Position numbers and translations under genes: made by a program
Part shown: positions 29,940-38,006 of the stretch, piece after piece
Numbering within the stretch: position 1 is the first letter of the stretch
How the letters are laid out: the number at the start of each line of letters is the position of its first letter
Source: Actinomadura oligospora ATCC 43269
GTDB taxonomy: Bacteria; Actinomycetota; Actinomycetes; Streptosporangiales; Streptosporangiaceae
Reading direction: 5' to 3'
Assembly (NCBI RefSeq): GCF_000518265.1
Contig: NZ_JADG01000007.1
Location: 310,001 to 374,000, forward strand
DNA: 64,000 nucleotides
The notes under the pieces: generated by a model
Database searches by the model: none
Told to the model about the DNA's origin: nothing
What the model saw: the letters and a program-made list of their open reading frames with translations, nothing else

Positions 29940-30197
29940 GCTTGTCCCTACCTCCTCTGGACTGATGCGGTCACGGTCTCTCCGTGACAGGAGGGCTGTT
30001 GCGTCCGTCGCGGCCGCGCCTTTCGGCGCCCGTCCACACTGGCGGACCGGCCGCGAGACCGATACAGGCTATCAAGACTCGGCAGCGTGTGAGCCATTCC
30101 GGGACTCCCACCCCCGCCGCGCCGACCCGGCCTCGCCCGCGGGACGCGCCCGTCGCGGCGACCACCGTACGCCCGTGTCTCGGCTGCGGACCCGCCG

Positions 30198-30368
30198 TCA
30201 GTTCCGGACGGACCCGGCATGCTGTGCCGGACGGGCGCAGCGGCGGCGTTCGAGCTCGGTCATGATGTCGACCATCCGCGCCCGCATGCGGGCGGTCTGG
30301 GTCGTCAGCATGGACAGTTCCTCGACGAGCTCGGCGTCGCCGATGACCGCCAGTTCGCTCTCCCTCAT
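30198..30368 (-). CDS. Small helical hypothetical protein
   Basis: A 56-residue protein, MRESELAVIGDAELVEELSM then TTQTARMRARMVDIMTELER, suggesting one long helix or coiled coil, with a basic Cys-containing tail. GGGAGGG lies nine bases before the ATG at 30368. The longer frame upstream is dominated by Pro/Arg filler and is not used. It lies upstream of rpsF in the same direction. No family recognised. Confidence 0.5.
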   Translation of the reverse strand: MRESELAVIGDAELVEELSMLTTQTARMRARMVDIMTELERRRCARPAQHAGSVRN

Positions 30369-30621
30369 GATCAGTCCCTCCCCGGCCGGACACGTCCGGT
30401 CGAATTCATGTTCGACGTTACCGGGTGCCGGCGACATTTTCCGCGCACGTGCTCCGGATTGATCCCCGTCCCTGCCGGGAATCTCTGGGACGTGCGCGGC
30501 TCGTCCCGCCCGGGGCGTCCGGCCGTCCCACACGGCGCCCGGCGGGCACGCCGCCGGCACACAACGACCGACCCCGAGAACACCGCAGATCACACATCGC
30601 ACCTAGCGAGGGGGTGTCCCG

Positions 30622-30939
30622 ATGCCACAACCGGAGGTAGCGGGGAGCAGCGGCAAGAGCAACGTCGTCGGCGCGCGCACACGCGGAGCCGAACGGCACG
30701 GGTTCCAGGACGGACTGGCCGGCGGCGCGTTCGTGGTCGGGCTGATCGCCCTGATCCTCGGCTGGATCCCGGCCACGCACTTCTTCGGCGCGCTGGCCGG
30801 GGTGATCGGCTTTCCCCTGGCGCTGTACTCCCAGATGACGTCGAAGACGACGGGTGAGCGCTGGCTGAACGTCATCGGCCTGGTCGCCTCGTTCGTCGGC
30901 TTCGGCTTCGCGCTGCGGCACGGCGGCTTCGGCATCTGA
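30622..30939 (+). CDS. Small membrane protein
   Basis: A 105-residue protein with three hydrophobic segments at about residues 35-50, 55-70 and 84-98, ending GFGFALRHGGFGI. The first 25 residues are polar and basic. Short loops leave little outside the membrane. It is divergent from the 56-residue gene and 120 bases before the AP endonuclease gene. Function unknown. Confidence 0.6.
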   Translation: MPQPEVAGSSGKSNVVGARTRGAERHGFQDGLAGGAFVVGLIALILGWIPATHFFGALAGVIGFPLALYSQMTSKTTGERWLNVIGLVASFVGFGFALRHGGFGI

Positions 30940-31059
30940 GTACACGCCCGAGGTCGTCGCGAGGGCTCGCCTCCTGAGCGGCGTCCTGGGCCGCTTCCGG
31001 GGCGGCGACCCGAGTCGCTTCCGGGAGCGTCGGGCGGACGGGCGGATAGGCTCGTGGCC

Positions 31060-31833
31060 ATGCGCATCGGAGCCCACGTCGACCAGACCAACCCGCTCGA
31101 CAGCGCCCGCGCCCGGAACGCGGACGTCGTCCAGTTCTTCCTGGGCGACCCGCAGGGCTGGAAGAAGCCGGTCATCCCCGAGGGCGCGGCCGACCTGGCG
31201 GGCTCCGGCGTGGACGTCTACATCCACGCGCCGTACGTCATCAACGTCGCCACGTCCAACAACCGGATCCGGATCCCGAGCCGCAAGCTGCTCGCGCAGC
31301 ACCTCGAGGGCGCCGCGTCGGTCGGCGCGAAGGGCCTGATCGTGCACGGCGGGCACGTGCTGAAGGACGACGACCCGGAGACCGGGTTCGAGAACTGGCG
31401 CAAGGTGTTCGAGCGGCTGGACGACGTCCCGGTGCCGGTGCTGATCGAGAACACCGCGGGCGGCGGCAACGCGATGGCCCGCCGGTTCGACCGGATCGCC
31501 CGGCTCTGGGAGGTCCTGGCTGGCATCCCCGGCCTGGACTCCAAGGTCGGGTTCTGCCTGGACACCTGCCACGCGCACGCCGGCGGCGAGGACCTGGTCG
31601 ACGCCGTCGACCGGATCAAGGCGATCACCGGGCGGATCGACCTGGTGCACTGCAACGACAGCCGGGACGCGTTCGACTCCGGCGCCGACCGGCACGCCAA
31701 CCTGGGCGCGGGCACGATCGACCCGGAGCTGATCCTCGGCGTGGTGCGGGGCGCGGGCGCGCCGGTCGTCGTCGAGACCCCGTCGGACGGCCAGGCCGCC
31801 GACATCGCCTTCCTCCGCGACCACCTCGCCTGA
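31060..31833 (+). CDS. Deoxyribonuclease IV / AP endonuclease family 2 protein
   Basis: A 257-residue TIM-barrel protein of the Nfo/EndoIV type. [74 protein letters not shown] and [20 protein letters not shown] give the His/Asp/Glu trinuclear zinc site in family order. It cuts at abasic sites in DNA repair. It is slightly short for EndoIV (usual length 270-285), as in several actinobacterial versions. Start ATG 31060; GTG 31054 also possible. Confidence 0.85.
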   Translation: MRIGAHVDQTNPLDSARARNADVVQFFLGDPQGWKKPVIPEGAADLAGSGVDVYIHAPYVINVATSNNRIRIPSRKLLAQHLEGAASVGAKGLIVHGGHVLKDDDPETGFENWRKVFERLDDVPVPVLIENTAGGGNAMARRFDRIARLWEVLAGIPGLDSKVGFCLDTCHAHAGGEDLVDAVDRIKAITGRIDLVHCNDSRDAFDSGADRHANLGAGTIDPELILGVVRGAGAPVVVETPSDGQAADIAFLRDHLA

Positions 31834-32052
31834 CCGTTCCTCCGCGACTCGCCTGACCGTCCCCGGCGGCTGGCCAGTGTCGGCCGTGCGAAGTGGGAAC
31901 TCCGGGGGCGCGGCGGGAACCGCGTCAGGGTACGAACCATCTAATATCGCGCAGACCCGATGTCAGACACACTGGCATAATCCGGGTTCCTTACCACCAG
32001 CGCACGCGCGGAGCAGGTTCGACGGCGGGCGCGCGACCCGATCGGGAAGTCA

Positions 32053-32457
32053 ATGGCACAGCCCCCCTACGATCCGTACGGCGGTTACGGGCAGGACCCC
32101 TACGCCGCCCAGCAGCCCCAGCCGTACGCCCAGCCCGCTCCCGTCCCCGCACCCGTCCAGCACAACTACTACGGCGGGCCGACGGCCGCCCCGACGACCA
32201 ACGGCATGGCGACCGCGTCGATGGTGCTGGGCCTGGTCGGGATCTTCTTCTGCGGTTTCACGTCCGTGCTCGCGATCATCTTCGGGCACATCGCGCAGGG
32301 CCAGATCAAGCGGACCGGCGAGGGCGGTTCCGGGATGGCGACGGCCGGGCTGGTGCTCGGCTACATCGTCACCCTCGGCTGGGTCATCTTCTGGATCTTC
32401 TACATCGGCCTCTGGGCGGCGATCGTCGGCTCGTCCGGCTCGGCCTCCACGTACTGA
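32053..32457 (+). CDS. DUF4190 membrane protein
   Basis: A 134-residue protein with an N-terminal Pro/Gln/Tyr-rich cytoplasmic stretch (about residues 1-45) and two transmembrane segments (about 52-76 and 96-122) around the GHIAQGQIKRTGEGGSGMA loop, which is the DUF4190 signature. Role unknown; such proteins are common in actinomycetes. Start ATG 32053. TGGCATAAT about 80 bases upstream may belong to its promoter. Confidence 0.8.
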   Translation: MAQPPYDPYGGYGQDPYAAQQPQPYAQPAPVPAPVQHNYYGGPTAAPTTNGMATASMVLGLVGIFFCGFTSVLAIIFGHIAQGQIKRTGEGGSGMATAGLVLGYIVTLGWVIFWIFYIGLWAAIVGSSGSASTY

Positions 32458-32465
32458 CCGGAGGG

Positions 32466-32945
32466 TCAGGTGAGGCGGGGGACGCCCGCGACCTCGACGC
32501 CGACGCTGGACAGCATGACGGTCATCGGGGTCGGGGTGTCGCGCCAGAACGCGACGGCGTCGGCGAAGGCGTCCAGGGCCGTGCGGAAGGACGCCTGGTC
32601 GGCCTCGGCGAGTTCGGCCCAGGACTCGTAGAGCACGACGTAGCCCTTGTCGGCCGGGGCCCAGGAGAGATCGGTGAGGCAGTCCTCCAGGGCGTCCCAG
32701 TTGTTCCCGAAGTAGTCGGGGAAGTCGAAGGAGTCGGCGGTCACCCGCAGGAAGGCGTCCTTGTCGCGGGCGCGGCGGCCGTCGATGTGGAAGGGGCGCC
32801 AGCCCTGGTCCGCCGCGCGCTCCATCCAGCCGAGGTCGTGCGAGGCGGCTCGTCCGGGGGCCGCGCGCCACTGGTAGACGCCCGGCTTGAGCCGTCCGGT
32901 CAGCACCTCGTCGAGGGCCTGGTTCGCGTCCACGTCACACTCCAA
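32466..32945 (-). CDS. Barstar-family ribonuclease inhibitor
   Basis: A 159-residue protein. The C-terminal 100 residues hold the barstar fold: FHIDGRRARDKDAFLRVTAD, then FPDYFGNNWDALEDCLTDLS, with the Asp/Trp residues that plug the active site of barnase. An N-terminal extension of about 50 residues is not usual and may add its own domain. It starts 31 bases after the stop of the barnase-like gene, so the two form a toxin and immunity pair, the inhibitor protecting the producing cell. Confidence 0.88.
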   Translation of the reverse strand: MECDVDANQALDEVLTGRLKPGVYQWRAAPGRAASHDLGWMERAADQGWRPFHIDGRRARDKDAFLRVTADSFDFPDYFGNNWDALEDCLTDLSWAPADKGYVVLYESWAELAEADQASFRTALDAFADAVAFWRDTPTPMTVMLSSVGVEVAGVPRLT

Positions 32946-32976
32946 GAAATCCGTGTCCGTCCGTGTGCCGGACGGA

Positions 32977-33498
32977 TCATCCCCCGGTGACCCGGACGAA
33001 ACTGCGGTAGTGGTCCTGCGTGTAGTAGCGCTCGCCGTCCCGTCCGCCGATCAGGCGCCGGGCGCCGCGGTCGCCCGCGCCCGGGGTCGGGACGGTGTAC
33101 TCCCTGTAGTACCCGTTCGGCTCGCGGGGCAGCCGGTGCTCGCGGTTCGCGAAGACGGCCCCGTCCTTGCGGTAGGGGAACGGGCCGCCCGCGGCGATCA
33201 GCTGGAGGGTGCGTCGCGCCTCGGCGGGCAGGCTCGACGCCGGGACCTGGCGCATCGCGCCGGTGGGCGCGGACGTGCGGCCGGTCTTCGGCGCTCCGGC
33301 CGTCTGCCGGGCGCTCGCGCGCGCGGACGGTCCGGACGCGTTCGCGTCGCCCCCGGACGTCCCGCCGCAGGCCGTGAGGCCGGTCAGCGCCAGCAGCGGC
33401 ACGAGGAGCATCGCCGGCAGGGTCCGTCGAAGCCCTGTCCGCGGTGTTCGTCGCAACCCTGGCGACGGTGTCCGTCGAAGCCTTGGGCCGACCGTCAT
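32977..33498 (-). CDS. Exported barnase-like guanyl-specific ribonuclease
   Basis: A 173-residue secreted RNase. The N-terminus is basic with three RRTP repeats, then a hydrophobic segment ending in a lipobox-like LTAC (about residue 45), so the enzyme may be a lipoprotein. After a disordered Ser/Ala linker the catalytic part has GGPFPYRKDGAVFANREHRL and GYYREYTVPTPG, then RRLIGGRDGERYYTQDHYRSF with the catalytic Arg and His, as in barnase and RNase Sa. Start is ATG 33498. It precedes its barstar-like inhibitor. Confidence 0.85.
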   Translation of the reverse strand: MTVGPRLRRTPSPGLRRTPRTGLRRTLPAMLLVPLLALTGLTACGGTSGGDANASGPSARASARQTAGAPKTGRTSAPTGAMRQVPASSLPAEARRTLQLIAAGGPFPYRKDGAVFANREHRLPREPNGYYREYTVPTPGAGDRGARRLIGGRDGERYYTQDHYRSFVRVTGG

Positions 33499-33617
33499 CG
33501 GTGCGTCACCCTCCCTTTTCACCCGGTGATCGTCGCACACGGCTTGAGGCATCCGTCCCGTCCGACGCGCTGACCTGCGAAATCGTGGCCTGTGGCTCCG
33601 GCATGTCGCCGCCGGGT

Positions 33618-33758
33618 TCAGTGGTCGGCCCAGTTGAGGGACGCCGTCGCCTCGACGGAGGCCCTGTGCGGCGCTGCCGCGGTCGCCGCGGGCGCGGCAA
33701 CGGCAGTGAGGGTGAGGCTCAGGCCGACTGGGGTGGCCATGAGGCGCGTGATCCACAT
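33618..33758 (-). CDS. Possible very small secreted peptide
   Basis: A 46-residue frame: a basic-hydrophobic start MWITRLMATPVGLSLTLTAV, Ala-rich cleavage region AAPAATAAAP, then only about 18 residues ending SLNWADH. It looks like a signal peptide joined to a tiny mature part. GGAGGGG lies 14 bases before the ATG, too far for a good site; ATG 33740 is the alternative. It could be a truncated gene. Codon bias supports coding only weakly. Confidence 0.3.
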   Translation of the reverse strand: MWITRLMATPVGLSLTLTAVAAPAATAAAPHRASVEATASLNWADH

Positions 33759-33865
33759 GATCGGGTGAGTACCCCTCCGACCAGCGGATTCATACGACGC
33801 TTCCGAGATCTTGACCTTGGAGGCCCGGAATCTGGCGAGATGCCCGCGACGGGCTGGAAGGCGAA

Positions 33866-33904
33866 CGGCGGGACGCGCCCCGGGCCCTGGGGCGCGTCCC
33901 GCCG
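33866..33904 (-). terminator. Terminator after the small secreted protein gene
   Basis: GGCGGGACGCGCCCC pairs with GGGGCGCGTCCCGCC around GGGCCCT, a very stable hairpin 38 bases beyond the stop of the gene at 33942 on the minus strand. Confidence 0.7.
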
Positions 33905-33941
33905 TCTCACGCGTGGCCTGCGTCCCCCGGCAGGAGCCGGG

Positions 33942-34382
33942 TCAGCGGGCGAGCTTCCACCTGTGGACCGCGCCGCACTTCAGGTTCTTGAACGACACAC
34001 TGTGGTTGTGGACGACGACCTTGTCGGCCCAGCAGAGCCGGGCGGCGAGATAGCCGGTCTCGGGAGCGCTGAACGTCGCCTTGTACAGCGCGTTCGACTT
34101 CGTCCAGTTGACGCCCGGGCGGCCCCACTTGCCGCCCCTGGTCGCCTGCCAGTGCTCGAAGACCAGGTACTTGCCGTTCCTGGCGGTCTTCTTCAGGTAC
34201 AGGCTGGACTTGAAGCCCTTCTTGGAGATCGTGTACGCCCCGTTGGCCTTGCCACCCTTCACCGACAGGCTCCAGCCGTGCGCCTTCGCCGCGTGCGCGT
34301 CGGACGGCGCGGCCATGGCGGTACCAGTGGTCAGGGCGCCGACGAGTCCCATCGTGCCCAGAGCCAGAGCGGTACGTCGCAT
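33942..34382 (-). CDS. Small secreted protein, unknown family
   Basis: A 146-residue exported protein with a clear signal peptide (MRRTALALGTMGLVGALTTG, cleavage after TAMAA near residue 25). The mature part is basic and rich in Lys, Trp and Tyr, with two Cys (LCWADK and NLKCGAVH) that could pair. The second half resembles small beta-rich actinomycete secreted proteins, including the outer domain of the Ser/Thr kinase at 35955 (SKKGF...YLVFEHWQA versus SKGWAVFEHQHSD). GAGGAGG precedes the ATG at 34382. Confidence 0.7.
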   Translation of the reverse strand: MRRTALALGTMGLVGALTTGTAMAAPSDAHAAKAHGWSLSVKGGKANGAYTISKKGFKSSLYLKKTARNGKYLVFEHWQATRGGKWGRPGVNWTKSNALYKATFSAPETGYLAARLCWADKVVVHNHSVSFKNLKCGAVHRWKLAR

Positions 34383-34488
34383 GCATCCTCCTCGGTAGGG
34401 GATTGGACGATCCGTCACCCTTCCGATTCTCCGGACGTCACGCAAGTGGCTCTCGGTGAAACAACCTGTGCGTGGGATGAAGGTTTGC

Positions 34489-35865
34489 TTACCCCGCCCA
34501 GCCACCGGAGGAAAAGGTGAGCAGCTGGAGCACGGCGAACGGCACGGCGACCGCCACGGCCGCTCCGAACAGCCAACGGTGACGCAGCGCGAGCATCCCG
34601 AACCACAGCCACAGGGGCCACCACAACAACGTCGCGCGCCCGACCGACAGGTAGTAGGACGAGGTCATCAGGGCCGCGAGCTGGAGCCCGACATAGACCA
34701 GTTCCGGCCAGCGCCTCCGGTAGAGCAGGTAGAGCGAGAGCAGGACGCCGACCGCCGCCGCGAAGATCTCGATGCGGAACGCGAGCGTGAATTCGTAGTT
34801 GGTCTCGAACGCCGATCGCCAGGTGAGGGTGAATGCGTCCCACGGCATGGTGAACCGGCGGTGCCAGCCCGCCTCCTGCGCGTGCTGCCACGCCATCCAG
34901 TCGCCCGTCCGGTGCCACTGGTAGACGGTGTAGGCGGCCAGCGGGGTGAACGGCAGGACGAGCCAGGCGAGCGGACGCCAGCCCTGCTCGCGGCGTCCGT
35001 GCCGTCCGACCACGTACTCCGCGATCATCGCGAGGACGAGGAACAGCCCGGTGATCCGGACGGCCGAGGCTGGCATGCCGAGCAGCGCCGCCCAGGCCCA
35101 GCGTCCGCGCCGGGCCATCAGCCACGCGGGCAGCGCGAACGCCAGGAACAACGACTCCGAGTACCCCGCGAACAGGAACACCGCCGCCGGGCTCGCCAGC
35201 ATCGCCGCGACCGCGCCCGCGCCGACCGTCCCGGCCGTGTCCCCGGGCTCGCGCTCGGCGTCGGCATCGCCATCCATGCTGCGGCCGTTCGCGGACGGCG
35301 CGGGCCTGCGGACGGTTCTTCGCGAGACCGCCACGTCCGTCGCGTGGACTCCACGACGGACAGTTCCGCCCGCGGCGTGTTCGGCGCCGCGGCCGGTGTC
35401 GGTGCGGTCGCTGTCGGTGGTGAGGCCGGACGTCCAGCCGGACAGCCTCGCCCGGATCAGGCCCCTGCGGCCCGGCCGGGCCTTCAGCTCGTCCTCGGCG
35501 AGGCGACCGAGCGCGAGCGCCGCGACACCGCCCGCGAAGAACGAGATCACCAGGCCCGCGAGTTTGTAGTCACCGCCGGTGAAAAGCCCGACGAACTTGA
35601 GAGCGAGCGGATACCCAGGGAAGAATGCGGGCCACCCGGGATCGAACTTCTCGCCGGGAACGCCCCCGTAACCGTAGGTCGCGATGTTGAGGAAGCGCAC
35701 CGCGTCCCACTGGGCCCAGCGGTCCAGGTACGGCTTGCCGTCGTAGATCGACGGCAGCACCCGGGGCACGACGGCGACGAAGAACATCACGCCGACCCAG
35801 GACCCGAGCCAGAGGGCGAGCGCACGGCGGTCACTCGGCCGGAGCCGGCCGGTAGGTAGCCTCAC
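34489..35865 (-). CDS. Mannosyltransferase family membrane protein (PIG-V-like, GT-C)
   Basis: A 458-residue polytopic protein with about nine transmembrane segments and a central, charged insertion at about residues 125-210 that is low in hydrophobicity. The first outer loop holds KPYLDRWAQWDAVRFLNIAT, the Asp-rich catalytic loop of GT-C enzymes that use polyprenyl-phosphate mannose. Later HRTGDWMAWQHAQEAGWHRR fits the same Mannosyl_trans2 family. It probably adds mannose to a lipid-linked or cell-surface acceptor. It diverges from the Ser/Thr kinase gene. Confidence 0.8.
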   Translation of the reverse strand: MRLPTGRLRPSDRRALALWLGSWVGVMFFVAVVPRVLPSIYDGKPYLDRWAQWDAVRFLNIATYGYGGVPGEKFDPGWPAFFPGYPLALKFVGLFTGGDYKLAGLVISFFAGGVAALALGRLAEDELKARPGRRGLIRARLSGWTSGLTTDSDRTDTGRGAEHAAGGTVRRGVHATDVAVSRRTVRRPAPSANGRSMDGDADAEREPGDTAGTVGAGAVAAMLASPAAVFLFAGYSESLFLAFALPAWLMARRGRWAWAALLGMPASAVRITGLFLVLAMIAEYVVGRHGRREQGWRPLAWLVLPFTPLAAYTVYQWHRTGDWMAWQHAQEAGWHRRFTMPWDAFTLTWRSAFETNYEFTLAFRIEIFAAAVGVLLSLYLLYRRRWPELVYVGLQLAALMTSSYYLSVGRATLLWWPLWLWFGMLALRHRWLFGAAVAVAVPFAVLQLLTFSSGGWAG

Positions 35866-35954
35866 AGTGCCATCAAATCCTGATCTTCGGGTGGTCGGTC
35901 GGCATACTCGTTCGTCTCACTCCATAGTCCGCGAAACCAGAGGGGGCCCGGCGC

Positions 35955-37850
35955 ATGGATCCGGTCGCGATCGGCGAACCACTGGGGCCGTGGGATCCCA
36001 GGACGCTGGGCTCGTACGATATCCGCCGCCGACTGGGCCGGGGCGGGCAAGGCGTCGTCTATCTGGCCGAATCGGCCGAGCACGGGCTCGTCGCGATCAA
36101 GCTTCTCGGCGGCGAGGCGCCCGGCGCGGTCTCGGAGGACGTGGCCCGCCGGTTCGCCCGCGAGGCGGACGCGGCGATGGCCGTCGCGGAGTTCTGCACC
36201 GCGCGTGTCCTGACGGTCGGCACCGACCAGGGACGTCCCTTCCTGGTCAGCGAGTACGTTCCCGGGCCGTCGCTGCAGGCCCTGGTCGTCGAGCGCGGCC
36301 CGCGGACCGGCTCCGACCTCGACCGGATCGCCGTCGCCACCGCGACCGCGCTCGTCGCGATCCACCAGGCCGGAATCGTGCACCGCGACTTCAAGCCCGC
36401 CAACGTGATCATGGGCCCGGACGGCCCGCGCGTGATCGACTTCGGCATCGCCCGCGCGTCCGGGCCGGAGGCCGCGCAGACCACCGCCGTCGTCGGCACC
36501 CCCGCCTACATGGCCCCCGAGCAGCTCAGCAGCACGTCCCCGACCAGCGCCGTCGACGTGTTCGCCTGGGCCGCCACCCTGGTCTTCGTCGCCACCGGAC
36601 GGCCTCCGTTCGGCGCGGACGCCATGACGACCCACCGCATCCTGCACGAGCAGCCCGCGCTGGACGGCGTCCCCGAGCGCCTGCTGCCGCTGGTCACCGA
36701 CTGTCTCGCCAAGGACCCGTCGGGTCGTCCGTCCGCCGAGCAGCTGCTGCTGCGCCTGCTCACCGGACGCGCCTCCGGGACCGTCCCGCCGCAGCCCACC
36801 GCGTCCCAGATGCTCGGCATGGGCGCCGACCTCGCCGCGAGCCCCCTCCAGTCCGGCGACCAGAACGCCCGGACCGACGCCGGACGGCAGTCCCCGGCCT
36901 CGGCGCAGGGCTTCCCCGGCGTCCCCGCGCTCCCGGCTTTCCCCGGTGCCGCGCCGGACGCTCCCGGTTTCCCCGGTGTCCCAGCGGACGGGCCAGGCTT
37001 TCCGGGCGTCCCCAGCGACTCTCCGGGGTTTCCCGGCGTGCCCGCCGATTCTCCGGGCTTCCCGGGCGTCCCCGCCGGTTCCGGCGCCTCCCCAAGCCTC
37101 GCCTCGGGTCATCCGGCCGCCGCGCACTCGCCTGCGACGCAGCCGCCCGGCCACGTGGCGGCCCACGGCATGGGGGCGGCGGGCCCGCCCTCGTCCCCGC
37201 ACACGGTTCCGGGCTCGCCCCCGCCGCCCAGGCGCCGCGTCGGCCCGATGGTCGGCGTCGCCGCAGGTGTCGCGGCCGGTCTGCTCGTCGCCGGGACGGC
37301 GGCCTACGCCCTCTGGCCGGACGACAAGCCCTCCGCGCCCGTCGCCGCCGTCGGCACGCCCACCCCGAGCACGCCGCCGACGTCGAAGGCGTCCACGAAG
37401 CCGTCCAGCGCGCCCGCCAAGGCGGAGAAGAGCGGCAGCCCGACCAGGTCGCCGAGCAAGTCGTCCAGTCCCGGCAAGTCGGCGTCCCCGCCCGGGAAGA
37501 AGCCCCCGAAGACCACCGGCGGCTGGTCGGCGCCGTCCGCCGCGGCCGGGATCAGCGCCTCCGGCAACTGGGACACCAGGAGCGGCCAGTTCGTCGGGAC
37601 GCTCGTCCTGCGCATGACCGCGTCCAAGGGCTGGGCCGTCTTCGAGCACCAGCACTCCGACGGCGGCCCGATGTGCGACTACGGCGTCGAGTTCGCCAAG
37701 CCCGGCCAGACCCACACGTCGAGCTTCGGTTCCAAGTGCACCGGCATGTTCCGCGTCCGCACCTGCCTGGCGAGCAACGTCGACACGAGCGGCACCTACC
37801 CCCAGATCTCCTACAGCCGCTGCACGGCCTGGCGGCCGATCTTCCAATAG
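35955..37850 (+). CDS. Transmembrane serine/threonine protein kinase
   Basis: A 631-residue receptor kinase. The catalytic domain (about residues 20-270) is complete: LGRGGQGVVYLAE, the Lys of VAIKLLG, HRDFKPANV, and DFGIARA, then APEQL. The linker (about 315-375) has five GFPGVP units spaced by ten residues, a collagen-like repeat. One transmembrane segment lies at about 430-450. The outer domain (about 535-631) has four Cys and resembles the small secreted protein at 33942. GAGGGGG precedes the ATG at 35955. It likely senses an envelope signal near the PBP genes. Confidence 0.9.
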   Translation: MDPVAIGEPLGPWDPRTLGSYDIRRRLGRGGQGVVYLAESAEHGLVAIKLLGGEAPGAVSEDVARRFAREADAAMAVAEFCTARVLTVGTDQGRPFLVSEYVPGPSLQALVVERGPRTGSDLDRIAVATATALVAIHQAGIVHRDFKPANVIMGPDGPRVIDFGIARASGPEAAQTTAVVGTPAYMAPEQLSSTSPTSAVDVFAWAATLVFVATGRPPFGADAMTTHRILHEQPALDGVPERLLPLVTDCLAKDPSGRPSAEQLLLRLLTGRASGTVPPQPTASQMLGMGADLAASPLQSGDQNARTDAGRQSPASAQGFPGVPALPAFPGAAPDAPGFPGVPADGPGFPGVPSDSPGFPGVPADSPGFPGVPAGSGASPSLASGHPAAAHSPATQPPGHVAAHGMGAAGPPSSPHTVPGSPPPPRRRVGPMVGVAAGVAAGLLVAGTAAYALWPDDKPSAPVAAVGTPTPSTPPTSKASTKPSSAPAKAEKSGSPTRSPSKSSSPGKSASPPGKKPPKTTGGWSAPSAAAGISASGNWDTRSGQFVGTLVLRMTASKGWAVFEHQHSDGGPMCDYGVEFAKPGQTHTSSFGSKCTGMFRVRTCLASNVDTSGTYPQISYSRCTAWRPIFQ

Positions 37851-37865
37851 CCGCCGCGAGCACGG

Positions 37866-37904
37866 ACGAGGCGCGCCGCTCCCGCTGGGGAGGGCGCGCC
37901 TCGT
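37866..37904 (+). terminator. Terminator after the Ser/Thr kinase gene
   Basis: ACGAGGCGCGCC and GGCGCGCCTCGT are exact arms separated by 15 bases, 15 bases beyond the kinase stop, followed by CGTCTT. Confidence 0.75.
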
Positions 37905-37946
37905 CGTCTTGCGGCGCGGGTCGCCTTCGGGCGGCGGCAAACGGGC

Positions 37947-37980
37947 GCGGGCCGCCGCCCATCTCTGGACGGCGGCCCGC
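37947..37980 (-). terminator. Hairpin after the first class A PBP gene
   Basis: GCGGGCCGCCG and CGGCGGCCCGC form an 11-base stem, 26 bases beyond the PBP stop on the minus strand. There is no T-run, so it is a likely but weak terminator. Confidence 0.5.
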
Positions 37981-38006
37981 GTCGGCCTTTCAGCGCGGTG
38001 TCCCGC

